From: Novosphingobium indicum
Lineage (GTDB): Bacteria > Pseudomonadota > Alphaproteobacteria > Sphingomonadales > Sphingomonadaceae
DNA length: 64,000 nucleotides
Direction: 5' to 3'
Assembly (NCBI RefSeq): GCF_014645195.1
Contig: NZ_BMLK01000002.1
Span: 62,001-126,000, forward strand
The translations under genes and the position numbers were made by a program. Positions 18,549-26,782 of the stretch are shown in pieces. The first letter of the stretch is position 1; every line of letters starts with the position of its first letter. The notes under the pieces were generated by a model. The model was not told where the DNA came from and did no database searches. It worked only from the letters and a program-made list of their open reading frames with translations.

Positions 18549-19429
18549 ACGAGCCGGAGGAATACGTCCGCGATACGCCCGCGTACGAGGATTATCCGAT
18601 CGTCGTCGAGGGGCTGCGCAATGCCTTCGGCAGCCACGTCATTCACGACAATCTCTCGCTCAAGGTGAAGCGCGGCGAGGTGATCGGCGTTGTCGGCGGA
18701 TCGGGCACCGGCAAATCGGTGCTGATGCGGTCGATCATCGGCCTGCAGGAGCCGACCGCGGGCCAGATCCACGTGCTGGGCCGCGATATGATGGCGGATC
18801 ACGACGAGGACGACATCGACATCCGCTCGCGCTGGGGTGTGCTTTTCCAGGGCGGCGCGCTGTTTTCTACGCTGACCGTGGGCGAGAATGTCGAAGTGCC
18901 GCTCAAGCAGTTCTATCCCGAGCTTTCGGACGAACTGCGCAGCGAGATCGCGCGCTTCAAGGTGCGCCTGTCGGGCCTGCCGGAAAAGGCCGCGTTCAAC
19001 TATCCCAGCGAGCTTTCGGGCGGCATGCGCAAGCGTGCCGGCCTCGCCCGGGCGCTGGCGCTCGATCCGGAGCTGCTGTTCCTCGACGAGCCGACCGCCG
19101 GGCTCGACCCGATCGGTGCCGCCGCGTTCGACAGCCTCACGCGCGAACTCAAGGAAACGCTCGGCCTCACCGTGTTCCTGATCACCCATGATCTCGATAC
19201 GCTTTACGCGATCTGCGACAGGGTGGCGGTGCTGGCGGACAAGCAGGTGATCGCGGTCGGGACAATCCCCGAACTGCTCGCGCTCGATCACCCCTGGATT
19301 CAGGAATATTTCAATGGTCCACGTGGCCGGGCAGCGCTGGCAGCCAAAGGCGACTCCGAGTTGGAGGATGCCATGCCGGAATCGGATGAGAGTGCGGGCA
19401 TGGACAGCGCAGGCATGACGGGAGCATAG
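18545..19429 (+). CDS. MlaF-type ABC ATPase
   Basis: 294 residues. ABC ATPase with Walker A GGSGTGKSVLMRS, signature LSGGMRKRAGLARALA, Walker B ELLFLDEPTAGLDP and switch His in LITHDLDTL. The LSGGM-K-RA form is typical of MlaF/Ttg2A. It powers the STAS-permease encoded just upstream, whose TGA lies in its ATG (ATGA). The last ~30 residues are acidic and Met/Ser-rich and lie outside the ABC fold. In-frame sequence upstream overlaps the permease gene and is not coding. Confidence 0.94.
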   Translation: MNEPEEYVRDTPAYEDYPIVVEGLRNAFGSHVIHDNLSLKVKRGEVIGVVGGSGTGKSVLMRSIIGLQEPTAGQIHVLGRDMMADHDEDDIDIRSRWGVLFQGGALFSTLTVGENVEVPLKQFYPELSDELRSEIARFKVRLSGLPEKAAFNYPSELSGGMRKRAGLARALALDPELLFLDEPTAGLDPIGAAAFDSLTRELKETLGLTVFLITHDLDTLYAICDRVAVLADKQVIAVGTIPELLALDHPWIQEYFNGPRGRAALAAKGDSELEDAMPESDESAGMDSAGMTGA

Positions 19430-19439
19430 GACACAAGGC

Positions 19440-20378
19440 ATGGAAACTAGGGCCAATCACGTCTGGGTAGGCGCCGTCACGCTGATACTGCTCGCAGCGC
19501 TTGCAGCCTTCGTGCTGTGGATCGCGCGACTGAATGAAGGCGCGCAGCATGAATACGACATCTTCTTCAAGCAGTCCGTGGACGGCCTCGCGAAAGGCTC
19601 GCAGGTCGCCTACTCAGGCGTGCCCGTGGGGCAGGTGAAGAAGATCGAGCTGTGGCCGAAGGACCCCAAGTTCGTGCGTGTGCGCATCCGCGTGGATGAA
19701 AACGTACCGGTCACTGTCGGCACCACGGCGACCATCCAGGGCAGCTTTACCGGCGTTTCCGACATCCAGCTCGAAGGCGCGGCCAAAGGCGCGCCGCCGA
19801 TCAAGGAGCCGGGGCCGGAAGGTGTGCCGGTGATCCCGACCAAACCCGGCGGTCTGGGCGAGATCCTCTCCAACGCGCCGCTGCTGATGGAGCGGCTGGC
19901 CACACTGACCGAGAACCTCAATCAGCTCTTGTCCGAAGACAATCGCAACTCGATCGCCGGCATTCTGCGCAACACCAACAAGATGACGCGCGATATCTCG
20001 AGCGCGACGCCGGAGATTCGCCGGACGCTGGTGGAACTGCAGGGTACACTCGATCAGGCGACGCAGACGCTGGCGTCCTTCCAGGGCGTGGCCGACAAGG
20101 CCGACGATCTGCTGGGCAGCGAAGGCAACTCGCTGGCCGTGCAGCTGCGTCAGACTCTGGCGTCCGCACAGAAATCGATGGATCAGCTCAACAAGACGAT
20201 GGAGCATGCCCAGCCGGCGCTCGATCAGGTTTCGCAAAGTACGCTGCCTGCCGCTGAAGCCGCGATCCGCGACTTGCGCGCGACGAGCAAGGCGCTGCGC
20301 AACGTGACCGAGAAGATCGACGAGCAGGGCGCTGGCGCGCTGCTGAAGGGGCAGAAACTGCCCGATTACGAACCGTGA
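19440..20378 (+). CDS. MlaD-family MCE protein
   Basis: 312 residues. One N-terminal helix (VWVGAVTLILLAALAAFVLWIA) anchors it in the inner membrane; a single MCE domain follows (YDIFFKQSVDGLAKGSQVAYSGVPVGQVKKIEL at ~37-70, then GSFTGVSDIQLEG). The C-terminal ~150 residues are helical and Gln/Leu-rich and may form the tunnel-like needle seen in some MCE proteins. It binds lipid in the periplasm for the transporter encoded upstream. 10-bp spacing from mlaF; the lipoprotein gene overlaps its stop. Confidence 0.92.
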   Translation: METRANHVWVGAVTLILLAALAAFVLWIARLNEGAQHEYDIFFKQSVDGLAKGSQVAYSGVPVGQVKKIELWPKDPKFVRVRIRVDENVPVTVGTTATIQGSFTGVSDIQLEGAAKGAPPIKEPGPEGVPVIPTKPGGLGEILSNAPLLMERLATLTENLNQLLSEDNRNSIAGILRNTNKMTRDISSATPEIRRTLVELQGTLDQATQTLASFQGVADKADDLLGSEGNSLAVQLRQTLASAQKSMDQLNKTMEHAQPALDQVSQSTLPAAEAAIRDLRATSKALRNVTEKIDEQGAGALLKGQKLPDYEP

Positions 20379-21043
20379 TGTCTGCCGGGATGGAAACGAT
20401 GATGGAAGAAGCGATGAAGTCCCCGGACAAGACCGGTGCTCTCAGGGGTGGCATGATCAAGGGCGTGCTGCTGGCCGCCTCCTGCTTTGCGCTATCCGGC
20501 TGCCTCAGCCTTGGCAGTAAGGCCCCCGATGAACTGTTCCGGCTGACGCCGGAGGAAACCGCTCCGGCCGGCGCGACGACCAGCGGCCCGATCACCGAAG
20601 CGATCGTGGTGCAGGACCCGGAGGCTGACCGCAGCCTCGACGTCCTGCGCGTGCCGGTGCGCGTCGATGCGTCCAGTCTGGCCTATCTCAAGAAAGCCGG
20701 CTGGATCGAAAAGCCGACCCGCCAGTTCCGGTCGCTCCTCGCCGAAACGCTCCGCGCCCGCACCAACCGGCTCGTCGTGGAAGGCGGCGATTTCGAAATG
20801 GCGGGCAAGACGCAGCTTGGCGGCCGCCTGCTGGAAATGGGCTACGATGTGCAGAAGCGGGCCGTTGTCGTGCGTTTCGACGCCATCCTCCGCGAGGGTG
20901 CGGGTGACGCCAGCCTCAAGACCAGGCGCTTTGAATCCATTGTGAACGTGATGGAACCGAAGGCCAAGTACGTCGGGCCGGCGATCAATCAGGCTGCCAA
21001 CGACGTGGCGCGGCAGGTCGCGGACTGGGTGCAGGGCGCCTGA
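20378..21043 (+). CDS. ABC-type transport auxiliary lipoprotein (MCE operon)
   Basis: 221 residues. A signal sequence starting about residue 25 ends in the lipobox LSGC, so it is lipid-anchored, probably in the outer membrane. The rest fits the ABC_trans_aux/PqiC-like family: RVPVRVDASSLAYLKKAGWIEKP, FRSLLAETLRARTNRLV and a final helix NQAANDVARQVADWV. It likely bridges the MCE protein to the outer membrane. The ATG at 20378 shares a base with the mlaD stop (TGATG); an in-frame GTG lies 3 bases upstream. The true signal peptide may start at the internal Met near residue 26. Confidence 0.85.
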   Translation: MSAGMETMMEEAMKSPDKTGALRGGMIKGVLLAASCFALSGCLSLGSKAPDELFRLTPEETAPAGATTSGPITEAIVVQDPEADRSLDVLRVPVRVDASSLAYLKKAGWIEKPTRQFRSLLAETLRARTNRLVVEGGDFEMAGKTQLGGRLLEMGYDVQKRAVVVRFDAILREGAGDASLKTRRFESIVNVMEPKAKYVGPAINQAANDVARQVADWVQGA

Positions 21044-21243
21044 CCCTTTGCACTGCGCATGGGAATCGCCCTTGCGATAGTAAAGCCTCTGATGCCGAAT
21101 TATTTTTTGTGCTTTGTAGCAAGTAGGACTGAGATCGATTGAAGTGCCCTGAATCCGAGACATTCTGATCGGGTTAGCAGGTCAGTATTGTTGCAGTATT
21201 GCCACAAATATAGATCTGCTTAGGCATTGGGTTTTCTGCATAT

Positions 21244-21271
21244 TTGACAGGCAGTCACTTGGCTGTATGGG
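21244..21271 (+). promoter_or_regulatory. Candidate promoter for the small outer-membrane protein gene
   Basis: A perfect -35 hexamer TTGACA (21244-21249), then tatggg (21266-21271) after a 16-bp spacer as a weak -10. It lies 57 bp before the start codon. The rest of the 21044-21327 gap is comparatively A+T-rich and shows no gene. Confidence 0.45.
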
Positions 21272-21327
21272 GCGCGTCCCGGCTCTGCTCTGAGCCGGAA
21301 CGGCATAATAATATTGCAGGAGTTCTC

Positions 21328-21885
21328 ATGAAGAAGTTCGCCCTCATCGGCGGCGCGCTTGCGCTGTTCGCGATCCCGGCTGCCGCCAATGCGCAGGCTT
21401 TTGTTCAGATTGAAACCGGTCTCGATTCTGTCTCCGCCGACGGGGAATCGGATGAAGGCGTCCTCTACGGCATCTCCGCCGGCTACGACATGCCCCTTTC
21501 GGGCGGTATGTTCGTCGGCATTCAGGGTACCGTTGCCGACAGCACGACCAAGGAATGCGTCAGCGACGTCATTTCTGCCGGTGACAAGGCTTGCATCAAG
21601 ACCGGCCGCGATCTGGCCGCTGTCGTTCGTCTCGGCACCACGGTTGGCGACAAGGGTAAGCTCTACGTTCTGGGCGGCTACACCAATGCCCGCCTCCGCG
21701 CGACTTATACCGACGGCACGAACTCGGGTTCGGACGGCGCTAACGGCGACGGCTTCCGTCTCGGAGCCGGTTACCAGTACGACCTGAGCGAGAACCTCTT
21801 CCTCAAGGCAGAGTACCGCTATTCGAACTACGAATCCGACTTCAGCCGTCACAATGGCGTTGTCGCTCTCGGCGTGAAGTTCTGA
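21328..21885 (+). CDS. Small outer-membrane beta-barrel protein (porin family)
   Basis: 185 residues: signal peptide MKKFALIGGALALFAIPAAANA, then about eight amphipathic strands ending in Phe (GVVALGVKF). Features such as GYQYDLSENLFLKAEYRYSNYE are typical of OmpA/Omp25-like eight-stranded barrels (OMP_b-brl). Two Cys (ECVSDVISAGDKACIK) could form a disulfide in an external loop. A gcaggag ribosome site precedes the ATG at 21328. A structural or adhesion role is likely; nothing more specific can be said. Confidence 0.87.
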   Translation: MKKFALIGGALALFAIPAAANAQAFVQIETGLDSVSADGESDEGVLYGISAGYDMPLSGGMFVGIQGTVADSTTKECVSDVISAGDKACIKTGRDLAAVVRLGTTVGDKGKLYVLGGYTNARLRATYTDGTNSGSDGANGDGFRLGAGYQYDLSENLFLKAEYRYSNYESDFSRHNGVVALGVKF

Positions 21886-21928
21886 TCTCAAGGAGGATGG
21901 GCAGGGCTTCGGCGCTGCCTGTCAGGAG

Positions 21929-21959
21929 GCCCGTCCCGGTTCGTCCGGGGCGGGCTTTT
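21929..21959 (+). terminator. Rho-independent terminator after the small outer-membrane protein gene
   Basis: An 11-bp stem with one G-U pair, gcccgtcccgg (21929-21939) with ccggggcgggc (21945-21955), then tttt. Confidence 0.9.
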
Positions 21960-21971
21960 GTCCATCTGGCT

Positions 21972-22706
21972 CTACTGGGCGCCTTCGATCAGCGCGACGA
22001 TGCGTTCAAGCCAGCGGCGCGGTTCCTGTGCGCGGCCGAGATCGCAGACGAATTCCTGCCCGCGCTTGGCGGAATCGAGCCCGGTGCGGCCGATCCAGCG
22101 ATCAGCACGGTCGTGGTAGGTCAGGCCCCGCCGCTTGAGCCAGGGCGGCACGTCCCACAGGTTGAGCGGCCCACCAGGGCGTGTGAGGCGCAACTCTGAT
22201 GGCGCCGACAGAGCGGTCCTGCCGGTGCCGAACCACAACGCATTGTTGGCAGGCCATTCGCCCTCGAGGTGGGGGTGATGCCGGGGCGGATCGCGCCAGT
22301 GCGAGGATTGCGCCACGATATCCGGCGCCCCGCAGGCCAGCACGCGCATGTGGCCGAAGATCCGGTGGTGGCGCTCGCCGGTTACGGGATCGGCGAATAG
22401 GCCGAAGAACAGGAAGTGGTCTCCGGGGCCGACGCCGTGCTTGAGCAGATGGCCTTGGGCCGCGCCGCATTGCCCGAACCAGCACAAGCCATCGGCGAAC
22501 ATCGGATCGTCATGGCAGAGATCTTCGCCGGTCAGCTTGCCGCGCGAAACCGTTTTCACCAGATCGCCGAGGTCGCGGTCCGCGAATGTGGTGCGAGACC
22601 GGTCGCGCGCAGGGATCGGCAGCGAGACGGGCACGCCGTCAACGATGGGAGAGGGCACGCCGCCTGCGGTGCTGTCGAAACCCTTGCGGCTGAAGACCAG
22701 CTTCAT
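21972..22706 (-). CDS. Nmad3-family putative nucleotide modification protein
   Basis: 244 residues. The opening KLVFSRKGFDSTAGGVPSPI and VSLPIP are hallmark blocks of the Nmad3 domain (nucleotide modification associated domain 3), which was defined from phage and bacterial DNA-modification neighbourhoods. Later conserved-looking parts are GDHFLFFGLF, HHRIFGHMRV and the NALWFGTGRTAL region. No biochemical activity is established. The ATG at 22706 overlaps the ATP12-gene stop (ATGA). The neighbours here are ordinary housekeeping genes, not DNA-modification genes. It lacks membrane segments and a signal peptide, so it is presumably cytosolic. Confidence 0.75.
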   Translation of the reverse strand: MKLVFSRKGFDSTAGGVPSPIVDGVPVSLPIPARDRSRTTFADRDLGDLVKTVSRGKLTGEDLCHDDPMFADGLCWFGQCGAAQGHLLKHGVGPGDHFLFFGLFADPVTGERHHRIFGHMRVLACGAPDIVAQSSHWRDPPRHHPHLEGEWPANNALWFGTGRTALSAPSELRLTRPGGPLNLWDVPPWLKRRGLTYHDRADRWIGRTGLDSAKRGQEFVCDLGRAQEPRRWLERIVALIEGAQ

Positions 22707-23416
22707 GCCGCCCCGAGCGACTCCGTTCGCGAAAGCGCCGCCATGCGCATGGCCAACGTGAAGGCCTCGAACCGGGCGGCGCGGCGTTCTGCGGCTTCCC
22801 AGTCCTCGCCCCACAGCTCGACCTGCCAGTCGGCCTCCAGTTCGGCAGCTTTCCACAGCGCTTCGGCATCGGCGCCGGGCCGGATCGCCTCAAGCGCGAT
22901 GGTCAGCGATGCGGCGAGGCTGGCCAGCATTCTGAGTGCGGCGAGCACGAAGGCATCGTGCGCTTCCAGTTCCTCGCGCAGCCGGGCTAGCGTTGCCTCG
23001 GGCTGGGGGCGGTGGACGATGCCCGACACGCGAGTGAAGCGCACGCCCAGCCGGTCCTCGAACCGGGCGACCAGCGGTTCCCACACTTCTTCCTGCCGCG
23101 CATAGAGCGGCTCGTCGGGATCGGCGCGGTAGCACAGCGTGTCGGTCTCGGCGTAGGGCAGGACATCGCCGATCACCTGATCGGGGTTCTGGACAACGGC
23201 ATCGATGGCGAAGTCAGCGAGATCGCGCAGGTGGAACAGGGCGGGATCGATCTCGTCTCCCTGCGCGGCCCATTCCGCTGCCATGGCTTCGGCCAGCGCC
23301 TGCGTCGGGACCACCTGCGGGCGTCCGCCGGCAGTCTTGATCGGGCGGCCGTCGAGCAGCACGCGCCAGCCATCGTCGGTCTGATCGACCGTTACAGTCC
23401 TGTAAAAGCGCTTCAT
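22703..23416 (-). CDS. ATP12 family F1-ATPase assembly chaperone
   Basis: 237 residues. It resembles mitochondrial Atp12, which helps assemble the F1 alpha subunit and is conserved in alphaproteobacteria. Recognisable blocks: DGWRVLLDGRPIKTAGGRP, EAMAAEWAAQGDEIDP, DTLCYRADPDEPLYARQ, WEPLVARFEDRLGVRF and the C-terminal EALWKAAELEADWQVELWGED. The ATG at 23416 overlaps the stop of the small membrane-protein gene; the Nmad3 start overlaps its own stop, so three genes are chained. Confidence 0.93.
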   Translation of the reverse strand: MKRFYRTVTVDQTDDGWRVLLDGRPIKTAGGRPQVVPTQALAEAMAAEWAAQGDEIDPALFHLRDLADFAIDAVVQNPDQVIGDVLPYAETDTLCYRADPDEPLYARQEEVWEPLVARFEDRLGVRFTRVSGIVHRPQPEATLARLREELEAHDAFVLAALRMLASLAASLTIALEAIRPGADAEALWKAAELEADWQVELWGEDWEAAERRAARFEAFTLAMRMAALSRTESLGAA

Positions 23417-23628
23417 TTCGGTGTGCGCCACTTTTTGACGAGAATGGAGGGGATAACGAAAATGTCCACCAGCCCGTTGCCTATCAGCAGATAGCCGACC
23501 CAGTCGGGCAGGCCGGGCAATATGCGGCCGGTGGCGATCAGCATGCCCGCGATCACGCAGGCCACGCCCAGCAGCCGCGTGATCTGGATCGCGGCAAAGC
23601 GTCCGGCGGCGGGGTCTTTCTCGCTCAT
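23413..23628 (-). CDS. Small two-helix membrane protein of unknown function
   Basis: 71 residues with two hydrophobic segments (LLGVACVIAGMLIATG and DWVGYLLIGNGLVDIFVIP) and a basic C-terminus KKWRTPK. I do not recognise a named family; similar small proteins sit before ATP12 genes in sphingomonads as far as I recall. The ATG at 23628 has an aaaagg ribosome site about 10 bases upstream; an ATG 9 bases earlier is also possible. Its stop overlaps the ATP12 start, so it leads the operon. Confidence 0.75.
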   Translation of the reverse strand: MSEKDPAAGRFAAIQITRLLGVACVIAGMLIATGRILPGLPDWVGYLLIGNGLVDIFVIPSILVKKWRTPK

Positions 23629-23651
23629 GCCGGACATGCCTTTTTGAATTG

Positions 23652-23882
23652 GGATTCGCGCAGAGGCGTGGAGTCGCGGAGAAGATAAGGATTGGGTTCG
23701 CGCAAAGGCGCAAAGGCGCAAAGAGGCGGTTCTGCGCCGGAGGCGCCTTTTTCCGTTCCGACGTTTGCATGAAGATCACGCTTGGGTGTCATAGCGGCTT
23801 CGCCGCAAACACTTCCCCTTCGCGTCTTTGCGCCTTTGCGCGAACCAGAAGTCTCCGCTTTTCCGCGGCTCCGCGTGAATCC
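23652..23882. repeat. Large intergenic inverted repeat
   Basis: The gap between the HAD and small membrane-protein genes is filled by an imperfect palindrome. Inner arms: ggttcgcgcaaaggcgcaaag at 23695-23715 and its exact complement at 23826-23846. Outer arms: ggattcgcgcagaggcgtgg... from 23652 and ...ccgcgtgaatcc to 23882. Within the left arm gcgcaaag is repeated three times. No gene is seen. Confidence 0.8.
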
Positions 23883-23884
23883 GA

Positions 23885-24535
23885 TCATGCCAGCAGGTAT
23901 TCCAGAAGCTCGGCAGGGCTCTCGACGACTTTTTCGGCGCCCGCTGCAATAAGCTCGTGCGGGTGGTGATAGCCCCAGTCGACGCCGATCCCGCGGCAGC
24001 CGGCGCTGACAGCCATCTGCATGTCGTAGGCCGTATCGCCGATCATCACCGTTTCCTCAGGCAGCGCGCCGGCCTGAAACAGCGCTTCCTCCAGCATTGC
24101 CGGGTGCGGTTTGGAGGGGTGGCGGTCGGCGGTCTGGAGCGTGACGAAGAGGTCTGCTATGCCGTTGTCGGCAAGGCAGTGGGCCAGACCCCGGTCGGAC
24201 ATGCCGGTGGCGACGCCGAGCGTCCAGCCTTTGCCGTGCAGGGTGCGAAGGGTGTCCTCGATACCGGGAAACAGCGGCTGCGACACGCGGCCCTCGGTGC
24301 GCGCGGTGCGGAAGGCGTCCTTGTAGGCCTCGGCCATGGCGTGCTGCTGCTCTTCGGTGCTGTCCGGTAGCAATTCGCGGATCGCGCGAGGCAGCGAGAG
24401 GCCGACGGCGCGGCGGATCTGGCCGCGCGGCGGGGCCGGCAGGTCGAAAGCACCGAAAGCGATCTCCATCGCCTCGCAGATGGAGGCCTGCCCGTCGATG
24501 AGCGTGCCGTCGCAATCGAAAACCGCGAGCTTCAT
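23885..24535 (-). CDS. HAD-superfamily phosphatase (phosphoglycolate phosphatase-like)
   Basis: 216 residues. HAD motifs: I, VFDCDGTLIDG (nucleophile and acid Asp); II, GVATGMSDR; III, Lys in HPSKPHPAM; IV, VMIGDTAYDMQMA. An alpha-helical cap lies between motifs I and II (residues ~15-85). It most resembles the Gph/YniC type that acts on small phosphoesters; the substrate is not fixed. The ATG at 24535 overlaps the stop of the PaiB-like gene. Last gene of a four-gene operon. Confidence 0.9.
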   Translation of the reverse strand: MKLAVFDCDGTLIDGQASICEAMEIAFGAFDLPAPPRGQIRRAVGLSLPRAIRELLPDSTEEQQHAMAEAYKDAFRTARTEGRVSQPLFPGIEDTLRTLHGKGWTLGVATGMSDRGLAHCLADNGIADLFVTLQTADRHPSKPHPAMLEEALFQAGALPEETVMIGDTAYDMQMAVSAGCRGIGVDWGYHHPHELIAAGAEKVVESPAELLEYLLA

Positions 24536-25134
24536 CCGACGACATCCCGCATCAGCTGGGCAATGGCGCGCGAGCCTTGCGCATCGAGGCCAAGCGCCAA
24601 GCGTTCACGCTCGTCCGCGCTCTTGTTCTGCGAAAGTTTGAAGGTCGGGCGCCAGGCCTGCACTTCCATTTCGAAGCCGACGATCCCGGCTTTCAGCTTG
24701 GAAAGCGTGGCGGACGGCACCTTGTCCATGGTCCACGTTTCGCCTTCGGCGATGCGCGCTTCGTTACGGACGGAGAGTGCTTCGAGCAGGCCATCGAGAC
24801 CGTCGCTGTCCATCCGGCGCACGCGGCCTTCCATTTCCACCGTCACGTAGTTCCATGTCGGCACTTGCGCCGCATCGGCATACCAGCGCGGGGAGACATA
24901 GGCCTCGGGCCCGTTGACGACGGCGAGCGCAGTCATGCCACTGAGGTGGCGGGCGAGCGCATTGCCGCGGGCAAGGTGGAACTGGATCGCCCCGTCCCCC
25001 GTCCACAGCACCGGCGTATGCGCGACGCGCGGGCCATCGGGCGTGGTCGCGAAGATCATGCCGAAGCCGATCTCGTCGACCAGCGCTTCCATCAGCGCGC
25101 GGTTCTCGGTGCGGAAGAGCGGGTTGGGATGCAT
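24532..25134 (-). CDS. FMN-binding negative transcriptional regulator (PaiB family)
   Basis: 200 residues of the PaiB/PF04299 split-barrel flavin-binding fold. Blocks: NALARHLSG, ALAVVNGPEAYVSPRWY, QVPTWNYVTVEMEGRVR and IVGFEMEVQAWRPTFKLSQNK. The name comes from Bacillus PaiB; many members are probably flavin- or heme-binding rather than DNA-binding. The ATG at 25134 shares its A with the stop of the RluA gene (TGATG). The open frame continues far upstream, but that is the out-of-frame shadow of the pseudouridine synthase gene. Confidence 0.9.
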   Translation of the reverse strand: MHPNPLFRTENRALMEALVDEIGFGMIFATTPDGPRVAHTPVLWTGDGAIQFHLARGNALARHLSGMTALAVVNGPEAYVSPRWYADAAQVPTWNYVTVEMEGRVRRMDSDGLDGLLEALSVRNEARIAEGETWTMDKVPSATLSKLKAGIVGFEMEVQAWRPTFKLSQNKSADERERLALGLDAQGSRAIAQLMRDVVG

Positions 25135-26378
25135 CAGCGCTTGCCTTTCGGGCCTCCCGACCGGCCGCCGCCGGGCTTGCGCGCGCCGGGGCGTCCGGGT
25201 TTGGGCGGACCCTTGCCGGTCGGTTTGCCACCGGGCTTTCCAGGCCCCTTCGGACCAGGCTTGCCGGAACGGACGCGGCCTGATGGGCTCTCGCTGCGCT
25301 TGCGCCGCTCGCCGCGCCGTTCCTTGCGGTATTCCTTGGCGTGGGCCTTGGCGGCTCGCTTCTCGTCCGCCTTGCTCGGTTCGGGCGGGCCAAGGGGCAG
25401 CTCGGCGCCGTCCGCCTCGTCGAAGCCGAGGCTCAGCATCGAATTGGCGAAGTGCTCGGGCAGCGGCGCGGTCACGTCGAGCGGGGTGCCGTCCGGGTGG
25501 TCGATGATCAGGCGGCGCGCGTGCAGGTGCATCTTGCGGCTGATCGTGCCCGAAAGGAACGCATCCTGCCCGCCGTACTTGCCGTCGCCGACGATGGGGT
25601 GGCCGATGGCGGCCATGTGGACGCGAAGCTGGTGGGTGCGGCCGGTCAGCGGATGCAGCTCCACCCAGGCGGCGCGGTTGCCGGCGCGGTCGAGCACGCG
25701 GTAGCGGGTGCGCGCGATCTGGCCGCCTTCCTCGTCGACATGCATCTTCTCGCCGCCGGTGCCCGGCTGCTTGGCGAGCGGCAGTTCGATCATGCCGTCG
25801 TTGATGCTGGGCACGCCCACCACCAGCGCCCAGTAGATCTTCCTGGCCGAACGCCCTGAAAAGCGCTTGGAGAAATAGGCCGCGCTGCCCGGCGTGCGCG
25901 CGATCAGCAGCACGCCCGAGGTGTCCTTGTCGAGCCGGTGGACAAGGCGCGGGCGCGGACCATCGGGGGCAAAGGCATCGAGCAGCCCGTCGACATGCTG
26001 CTTCATGCCCGAGCCGCCCTGCGTGGCGAGGCCCGGCGGCTTGTTCAGCACGATGGCGGCGCGGTCCTGCGTCAGCACCATCGAATCGGCGAGATCCAGC
26101 TCCTCCTCGGTCAGCTCGCGCCGCGGGCGCGGGGCGTTCCCGCCGGGTTTTGCCTCGCCGCCCGGCGGCACGCGCAGGGTCTGACCGGCTTCGAGCCGGG
26201 TATCGACATCGGCGCGCTTGCCGTCGACGCGGATCTGCCCGGTGCGCGCCCAGCGCGAGACCATGGCAAAGCCGACCTGCGGCAGATGGCGTTTGAACCA
26301 ACGGTCGAGGCGCACCCCGTCGTCGTCATTGTCGACGGTAAACTGGCGGACGGAATCGCTCATGTTCTGCTTGCTCAT
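25134..26378 (-). CDS. RluA-family pseudouridine synthase with basic C-terminal tail
   Basis: 414 residues. S4 RNA-binding domain (residues ~15-70: RLDRWFKRHLP, GQIRVDGKRADVDTRLEAGQ), then the RluA catalytic domain with the nucleophile Asp in VHRLDKDTSGVLLIART and ELHPLTGRTHQLRVH. It isomerises specific uridines in 23S rRNA; it resembles RluC/RluD. From about residue 325 to the end the protein is a Lys/Arg/Pro/Gly-rich, low-complexity tail with repeated GKP/PGK units, likely disordered and RNA-contacting. Overlaps crcB by 4 bases (ATGA) and the PaiB-like gene by 1. Confidence 0.92.
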   Translation of the reverse strand: MSKQNMSDSVRQFTVDNDDDGVRLDRWFKRHLPQVGFAMVSRWARTGQIRVDGKRADVDTRLEAGQTLRVPPGGEAKPGGNAPRPRRELTEEELDLADSMVLTQDRAAIVLNKPPGLATQGGSGMKQHVDGLLDAFAPDGPRPRLVHRLDKDTSGVLLIARTPGSAAYFSKRFSGRSARKIYWALVVGVPSINDGMIELPLAKQPGTGGEKMHVDEEGGQIARTRYRVLDRAGNRAAWVELHPLTGRTHQLRVHMAAIGHPIVGDGKYGGQDAFLSGTISRKMHLHARRLIIDHPDGTPLDVTAPLPEHFANSMLSLGFDEADGAELPLGPPEPSKADEKRAAKAHAKEYRKERRGERRKRSESPSGRVRSGKPGPKGPGKPGGKPTGKGPPKPGRPGARKPGGGRSGGPKGKR

Positions 26379-26782
26379 CCTACGTGCCGCATCAGGGAGA
26401 GGCCGATGAACAGGCTGGCAACGCCCGCGATCACCGAAATGCCGGTATAGAAAGCCGCCAGACCAAGCTGTCCGCGCTCGGCAAGCGACACGATGTCCAG
26501 GCTGAACGAGGAGAAGGTGGTGAACCCGCCCAGCAGGCCCATGGCCAGGAACAGGCGCGTGCCTTCACCATGGCTGCCGAAGCGGGCGAGCCAGCCGACG
26601 AGCAGGCCCATGAAGAGGCTGCCGAGCACGTTCACCGTCAGGGTGCCGTAGGGAAATTCGCTCGCGCGCACGGGGCCGAGCATGGCGGTCCAGGCGCGGC
26701 CTACAAGAAAGCGCAACCAGGCGCCGGTGCCGCCGCCCAGCGCTACGTAGAGCGAGGCCGCAAGAAAGGAAGGTTGGGGCAT
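26375..26782 (-). CDS. crcB: Fluoride exporter CrcB/Fluc
   Basis: 135 residues, four hydrophobic helices, the usual Fluc length. Signature elements: GGGTGAWLRF in helix 1, YGTLTVNVLGSLFMG (central Asn) and GLLGGFTTFSSFSLD with the phenylalanine-rich ion track. It forms a dimeric fluoride channel. First gene of the crcB-rluA-paiB-HAD operon. I looked for a fluoride riboswitch in the leader and saw none. Confidence 0.95.
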   Translation of the reverse strand: MPQPSFLAASLYVALGGGTGAWLRFLVGRAWTAMLGPVRASEFPYGTLTVNVLGSLFMGLLVGWLARFGSHGEGTRLFLAMGLLGGFTTFSSFSLDIVSLAERGQLGLAAFYTGISVIAGVASLFIGLSLMRHVG

